This document shows, in pieces, positions 52,613 through 56,714 of a stretch of DNA of 56,714 nt; the stretch's first letter is position 1, and the number at the start of each line of letters is the position of its first letter. This DNA is from a virus, in IMG/VR virus record IMGVR_UViG_3300017917_000721, positions 1 through 56,714 of that record; one strand, 5' to 3'. The notes beneath the pieces were generated by a model that was given only the letters and a program-made list of their open reading frames with translations, had not been told where the DNA came from and ran no database searches. A program made the position numbers and the translations under genes.

Positions 52613-54205
52613 ATGGCAAAATCATTAGAAGGCGTCTTAGTTAAAAAAGCGCATAAACAGGAAAAGTTTACTGAATCGCAAGTTCAAGACTTGCTGATAT
52701 GCTCTGACCCCGTAGAAGGTTATATGCATTTTGTCAAAAACTTTTTTCACATACAGCATCCTACTAAAGGTAAGATTAAGTTTGAACCTTTTGAATATCA
52801 GCATAGGTTGTTGCACAGCTATCACGATTATCGTTTTAACATTAATATGATGCCACGTCAAAGTGGCAAGACTACCTGCGCCGCTGGCTATTTGCTATGG
52901 TATGCAATGTTTCACCCAGATCAAACAATTCTAGTTGCCGCGCACAAATACACAGGTGCTCAAGAAATTATGCAACGTATTCGTTACGGATATGAATTGT
53001 GCCCTGATCATATTCGTTGTGGTGTTACCAGCTACAATAAAGGTTCAATCGAATTTGATAACGGGTCACGTATCGTAAGTCAAACAACTACTGGTACAAC
53101 AGGTCGCGGTATGTCTATATCATTACTATACTGCGACGAGTTTGCATTCGTGCAACCTAATATTGCTGAAGAGTTCTGGACTTCTATTTCGCCTACACTG
53201 GCAACTGGTGGTAAAGCGATTATCACAAGTACTCCTAACAGTGACGAAGACACATTTGCTAATATTTGGAAAGACAGTCAGGATCTGTACGACGAGTACG
53301 GTAATGCTAAAGAAGATAATATTGGACGCAACGGCTTCCACGGATTTAAAGCAGAATGGTTCGAGCATCCTGATCGAGATGAGGAATGGAAGCGCAACGA
53401 AATGGGCCGTATTGGAGAAGAACGATTCCGTCGAGAATATGGTTGCGAGTTTCTAGTATTTGATGAAACATTAGTTAACTCGCTTAAACTTGTTGACATG
53501 AATGGACGAGATCCGTTGTTTAAAATGGGTCAGGTTAGATGGTACAAAAAGCCAGTGCCAGGAATGTTGTATCTTGCAGCATTAGATCCTTGTCTAGGAA
53601 CAGGCGGTGATTATGCAGGTATTCAAGTGTTTGAACTGCCTAGTTTTGTTCAAGTGGCAGAATGGCAACATAACATAACACCCATACAAGGACAAGTTAA
53701 GATATTTAGAGATGTACTAAAATATATTTTAGACGAAATAGGACAAGATAACAGCAATAGCATCTACTACAGCGTTGAAAACAACACAGTAGGCGAAGCT
53801 GCATTAGTTGTTATACAAGATCTAGGTGAAGAAACGTTTCCAGGAATGTTTGTCAGCGAACCCCAAAGAAAAGGGCATGTGCGAAAGTTCCGCAAAGGGT
53901 TTAACACTACACATTCTTCTAAAATTAGTGCCTGTTCTAGATTAAAATATCTTATCGAAGAAGATAAGATGAAAATTAACAGTAGAGCCTTAATTAGCGA
54001 ATTAAAAACATTTATTGCCCAAGGAATCAGCTTCAAAGCCAAAGAAGGGCAACACGACGACTTAGTAGCCGCTCTTTTACTAGTTGTGCGTATGAGTGTA
54101 GTACTGGCAGACTGGGATCCTAAGGTTTTTGAACTTATGAGCGTAAGCGACGAATTCAACGATGACTGGGAGCCTCCGCTGCCAATATTCGTTTCTGGTT
54201 TGTGA
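52613..54205 (+). CDS. 17: Terminase large subunit, T4 gp17-like
   Basis: 530 residues from the ATG at 52613 (610 in T4); an upstream start at 52583 lies inside the terminator hairpin and is rejected. ATPase part: Walker A 'PRQSGKTT' (81-88), Walker B 'LLYCDEF' (171-177), and coupling motif 'ITSTPNS' (204-210). Nuclease part: Asp325 in 'LAALDPCLG', 'SVENNTVGEA' and 'GQHDDLVAALLL', giving the RNase H-like acidic triad. It drives DNA packaging and cuts the concatemer at headful. There is no Shine-Dalgarno sequence upstream. Confidence 0.95.
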   Translation: MAKSLEGVLVKKAHKQEKFTESQVQDLLICSDPVEGYMHFVKNFFHIQHPTKGKIKFEPFEYQHRLLHSYHDYRFNINMMPRQSGKTTCAAGYLLWYAMFHPDQTILVAAHKYTGAQEIMQRIRYGYELCPDHIRCGVTSYNKGSIEFDNGSRIVSQTTTGTTGRGMSISLLYCDEFAFVQPNIAEEFWTSISPTLATGGKAIITSTPNSDEDTFANIWKDSQDLYDEYGNAKEDNIGRNGFHGFKAEWFEHPDRDEEWKRNEMGRIGEERFRREYGCEFLVFDETLVNSLKLVDMNGRDPLFKMGQVRWYKKPVPGMLYLAALDPCLGTGGDYAGIQVFELPSFVQVAEWQHNITPIQGQVKIFRDVLKYILDEIGQDNSNSIYYSVENNTVGEAALVVIQDLGEETFPGMFVSEPQRKGHVRKFRKGFNTTHSSKISACSRLKYLIEEDKMKINSRALISELKTFIAQGISFKAKEGQHDDLVAALLLVVRMSVVLADWDPKVFELMSVSDEFNDDWEPPLPIFVSGL

Positions 54206-54212
54206 TAAATAT
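54205..54212 (+). promoter_or_regulatory. T4-type late promoter motif (3 nt from start codon)
   Basis: ATAAATAT overlapping the last base of the gp17 stop codon, followed by AAC and the ATG at 54216. No ribosome site is present. Confidence 0.65.
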
Positions 54213-54215
54213 AAC

Positions 54216-56474
54216 ATGGACTCAAATTTAAACAAAATAGCGCAAGATCTGTATGGAAAGATACAGACCCGCTTTAAAAACATCAACATTGGCGACGAAA
54301 ACGCCGAAGTGCTGAGTAAAAAGGAAGACATTCCTAGAGCTCGTTTTTTCGAGTTTGAATACGAAGAAGACGGCGAAGCACTGGGCACTATTGCTATAAC
54401 CCTTGATCCTCAAGACGGCATTGTTATGCAGGTCAGCGGAGATTTAGTAGACGACGAAGATAAAACTACTAGACACAAAGCGTTTCAGTTTATCAGGGGA
54501 TTTAGACAATTTGCCAAAGATAGACTTTTAAATTTTGATGTTCAAAATATTGGAAAAAGTAATCTAGACAAACGAGATTATGAGTTTCAGGCTAAACGTA
54601 AGGAAATGCCAATTATGCCCGCAATTATGGAAAATAAACTTTATGGTAACAATAGAGTCAGTTACCAAGACTTAGGCGAAACACGCCTTATTATTAAACA
54701 CAGCAGACCAATTAATATTGAGTTACCTGCTGGCAGAACCATGCATATTGAAAGCATTTACATTGAAAACAGTCAAGGAGAAAGATTTAAATATCCTTTT
54801 AGACATATCAATGGGGCTCGTGCGCTGGCAGAACATATTGCACACGGCGGCAATCCTTACGATAATATTGGTCAACATATTTGCGGACTAAGCGAAGAAC
54901 TAGCAGGCCTGAGAAAATTCAAAGGTTATGTTAGCCGTCAAGAACAACTAAGCGAAGCAATGGCTAATGTTACTGTTCGAGTAGCAGAACGTATTGAAGA
55001 AATTAAAGACACTATCAGTAAACTACAAAAAACTTCTTATTACGAATCGTTTGTTGAATCATTTGAAGATTCTGAAGAAGTAATGATCCCAGAAGAAATT
55101 CAAAATGATTTAATTGATCGTTTGACTATACGCACATTCAATGAAGAATTAAAATCAGTATTTCCTTATATCTATAAATTTGTTGACGAAAGCGAATTAC
55201 CGGTTGTTGATTTGAACGCAGACGATTTACTTGGAGAAAAGCAATTAGACGAACGTGCAACTCCAGAATGGCTTGCATTAAGAGCAAAGGCAACAGAACT
55301 ACTTCAAAGAGGTATGTCAGTAGAGCAAGTAGCTCAACAATTAGGAGTACAAGGCCCTAATAACGGTATGGCTGGGACAATGGGCGGACAGTGGGGTGCA
55401 ATCAATGCCGCTGAACGAGACCTTAAACAGCAACAACGTCCTGCATTTGAATCACCAGAAGATCAGTTTGAATCTTTCCTTGATGACATTATTAGCGAAA
55501 ACAAAAACGAAATACTAAGTCCTAATGAAGGTGCAAAATCTGCTGCAATTGAAAAACTAAATGATATTCTTTCACAGAACATGCAAGTAGGTCCTAACGG
55601 TGATAACGCTATTATGACTCTGAAAGGCCTAATTGACGATCCTTCGTTTGTTGAAGCAGTAAAAGCTGTTCCTGCAGAAACAGATTTAAATGATATTGTC
55701 AGAGGATGGATTGAAACAAATCATCAAGAGCTGTTAGATGAATTATCTTTCCCAGCTGACGAGAACGCGGCAAAAGAGCCAACTGAACCAATGCCAGAAC
55801 CTCCAGCTGAACCCGCAGCTGCTGCACCTGAGGCAACTCCTCCAGCTGAACCTGCTGCTCAACCAGCACCTGTAGCAGAGACAAAAAATGATGATCCTCC
55901 GTTTGATCCTGATCCAAAACCTCGTGGCAAAACAACACCTGGCAAACACGGACAAGGATATAGTCAAGCTCGTCACTTAGCACGTCAGGGCATGGCTAAG
56001 GCGATTGAAAAAGCTAAAAAAGCAGGCGCAACACTAGAAACAATGATTGGCGAAAAAACATTAGCTGAGTTAATTGATGAGTGCGGCATGAAACCTGCAG
56101 ACTTTGGTTTTGAAATGCCACAGCAAGACGGCTTAGAAGGTATGTTAAAATTTGTCAGCGGTTTCTATAACAAAGACAAAGGAAATTTCCCACTAGGCGG
56201 AATGCGTATCAAGATTAAAGTTAAGAAAGAATTTGAAGATGGCAATTTTGGCGGCGCATCAGAGCAGGACCTGATCAAAGTATTAAAATTCATTGACATG
56301 AAAGACCCTAGCGGTGGCGAACAGGGTGTACTCAGTCACAAGCACGAACAAATGACTCCAAGCCACGATATTGGTGCTTTAGAAACACAATTACAAACTA
56401 TGGCTCCAAGTTTTCAAGAATCTGTAGCATATGATGAAGTGCAAAGACTGGTTAATTTGATACATTATAGATAA
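54216..56474 (+). CDS. Large unknown phage protein (752 aa), probably virion-associated
   Basis: 752 residues from the ATG at 54216. An earlier in-frame ATG at 54162 would lie inside gp17 and add 18 residues unlike the rest; the late promoter motif also favours 54216. The N-terminal ~200 residues are mixed alpha/beta ('RARFFEFEYEEDGEALGTIA', 'PINIELPAGRTMHIESIYIE'). A long helical part follows ('VRVAERIEEIKDTISKLQKT'). Residues about 518-580 are Pro/Glu/Ala-rich and likely disordered. The C-terminus has 'TLAELIDECGMKPADFGFEM' and a basic 'MRIKIKVKKEF'. No catalytic motif is recognised. Position between gp17 and gp32 is conserved in related phages as I recall. Confidence 0.7.
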   Translation: MDSNLNKIAQDLYGKIQTRFKNINIGDENAEVLSKKEDIPRARFFEFEYEEDGEALGTIAITLDPQDGIVMQVSGDLVDDEDKTTRHKAFQFIRGFRQFAKDRLLNFDVQNIGKSNLDKRDYEFQAKRKEMPIMPAIMENKLYGNNRVSYQDLGETRLIIKHSRPINIELPAGRTMHIESIYIENSQGERFKYPFRHINGARALAEHIAHGGNPYDNIGQHICGLSEELAGLRKFKGYVSRQEQLSEAMANVTVRVAERIEEIKDTISKLQKTSYYESFVESFEDSEEVMIPEEIQNDLIDRLTIRTFNEELKSVFPYIYKFVDESELPVVDLNADDLLGEKQLDERATPEWLALRAKATELLQRGMSVEQVAQQLGVQGPNNGMAGTMGGQWGAINAAERDLKQQQRPAFESPEDQFESFLDDIISENKNEILSPNEGAKSAAIEKLNDILSQNMQVGPNGDNAIMTLKGLIDDPSFVEAVKAVPAETDLNDIVRGWIETNHQELLDELSFPADENAAKEPTEPMPEPPAEPAAAAPEATPPAEPAAQPAPVAETKNDDPPFDPDPKPRGKTTPGKHGQGYSQARHLARQGMAKAIEKAKKAGATLETMIGEKTLAELIDECGMKPADFGFEMPQQDGLEGMLKFVSGFYNKDKGNFPLGGMRIKIKVKKEFEDGNFGGASEQDLIKVLKFIDMKDPSGGEQGVLSHKHEQMTPSHDIGALETQLQTMAPSFQESVAYDEVQRLVNLIHYR

Positions 56475-56525
56475 TTGGTAAAAAAATACCACATTTTAGG
56501 CAAGATTACTCTTGCAGAACTAAAT

Positions 56526-56557
56526 AAAAACGCATACAATAACATGTATGCGTTTTT
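56526..56557 (+). terminator. Intrinsic terminator before gp32
   Basis: Stem ACGCATAC/GTATGCGT around AATAACAT, extended by five A on the left and six T on the right. It ends the late unit upstream and isolates gp32, which then needs its own promoter; I could not identify one in the 61 bases that follow. Confidence 0.88.
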
Positions 56558-56618
56558 TGTTGATAGGTTTCAACAAATAAAGGCAAATAAAAAACAAAGG
56601 CTAATATAGGAGAACATT

Positions 56619-56714
56619 ATGGCAACTTTGGCTGAAATTAGAGCAAAACTTAAGGCATCTGAACAAAAAGGTTCAGGAGAACGTACAGGCGGTGATAATT
56701 CAATTTACCCGTTC
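56619..56714 (+). CDS. 32: Single-stranded DNA-binding protein, T4 gp32-like (5' part)
   Basis: Only the first 32 codons lie in the window. ATG preceded by ATAGGAGAAC, a good ribosome site. The N-terminus 'MATLAEIRAKLKASEQK' followed by 'GGDNSIYPF' is the start seen in gp32 of marine T4-like phages, where 'DNxxYPFWNIPEG' begins the core. gp32 coats ssDNA in replication, recombination and repair. The isolated position behind a terminator fits an early or middle gene next to late genes. Assignment rests on a short segment. Confidence 0.72.
   Translation, partial: MATLAEIRAKLKASEQKGSGERTGGDNSIYPF

Noticed and set aside
53767-54225. 152-aa open frame antisense to the gp17 C-terminus
   Set aside because: gp17 nuclease motifs are encoded on the + strand across the same bases; Ser/Leu/Ile-rich antisense sequence without a family.
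56475-56618. Search for a promoter of gp32 between the terminator and its start
   Set aside because: AT-rich sequence offers several weak -10-like hexamers but none with a convincing -35 at 16-18 bp and no exact late octamer, so no promoter is called.

Overview
The window is a piece of a T4-like contractile-tailed bacteriophage (myovirus), A+T-rich by eye. The evidence is a set of recognisable T4-type morphogenesis genes: neck gp13 and gp14, tail-sheath stabiliser gp15, sheath gp18, tube gp19, head-completion nuclease gp4, terminase gp16/gp17, dNMP kinase gp1 and the start of gp32. The motif ATAAATAT, which matches the T4 late promoter core TATAAATA, recurs in front of these genes. The gene style (giant modular fibers, 2OG-Fe(II) oxygenases, a GroES-like co-chaperonin) is that of aquatic T4-like phages such as cyanophages and pelagiphages. 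The host cannot be fixed from this window. I saw no tRNA gene, CRISPR array, IS element or photosynthesis gene, and no gene-free stretch over 300 bases.

Layout. (1) 1-24305, + strand: tail fiber and adhesin region. It holds the 3' end of one fiber gene, small beta-rich structural proteins, two giant paralogous fibers (2722 and 3269 aa), three tandem short fibers with a C1q-like tip, and a 217-aa protein with an internal duplication. (2) 24330-39192, - strand: one long, tightly packed unit read leftward. It starts with neck gp14 and gp15, then a Nudix hydrolase and a GroES-like protein, and then a 13-gene accessory cassette (24330-35586). The cassette holds three flavin-dependent (tryptophan-type) halogenases, seven different putative 2OG-Fe(II) oxygenases and three paralogous proteins of unknown function. 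A hairpin terminator at 24304-24331 separates regions 1 and 2, which converge. (3) 39235-56714, + strand: gp13, a fiber gene with its partner, a small zinc protein, a dNMP kinase behind a sigma70-like promoter, an HNH-like gene on the opposite strand, gp18, gp19, a gp19-like protein, gp4, gp16, three unknown small proteins, gp17, a 752-aa unknown protein, a terminator, and the start of gp32.

How the parts work together. Most of the window builds and fills the virion under late promoters. Regions 2 and 3 diverge from an inverted repeat at 39197-39218 formed by two opposed late-promoter motifs. The halogenase/oxygenase cassette is the outstanding feature. It lies downstream of neck genes on one strand, carries its own internal late-type promoter at 28140-28147, and sits next to the fiber genes. 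It looks like a virus-encoded oxidative and halogenating tailoring pathway, acting either on virion proteins or on a small molecule; the substrate is unknown. A second notable signal is that four genes (gp14, the gp19-like protein, gp17 and the 752-aa protein) have the late-promoter core only 3-4 nt before the start codon and no Shine-Dalgarno sequence, which suggests leaderless late mRNAs.
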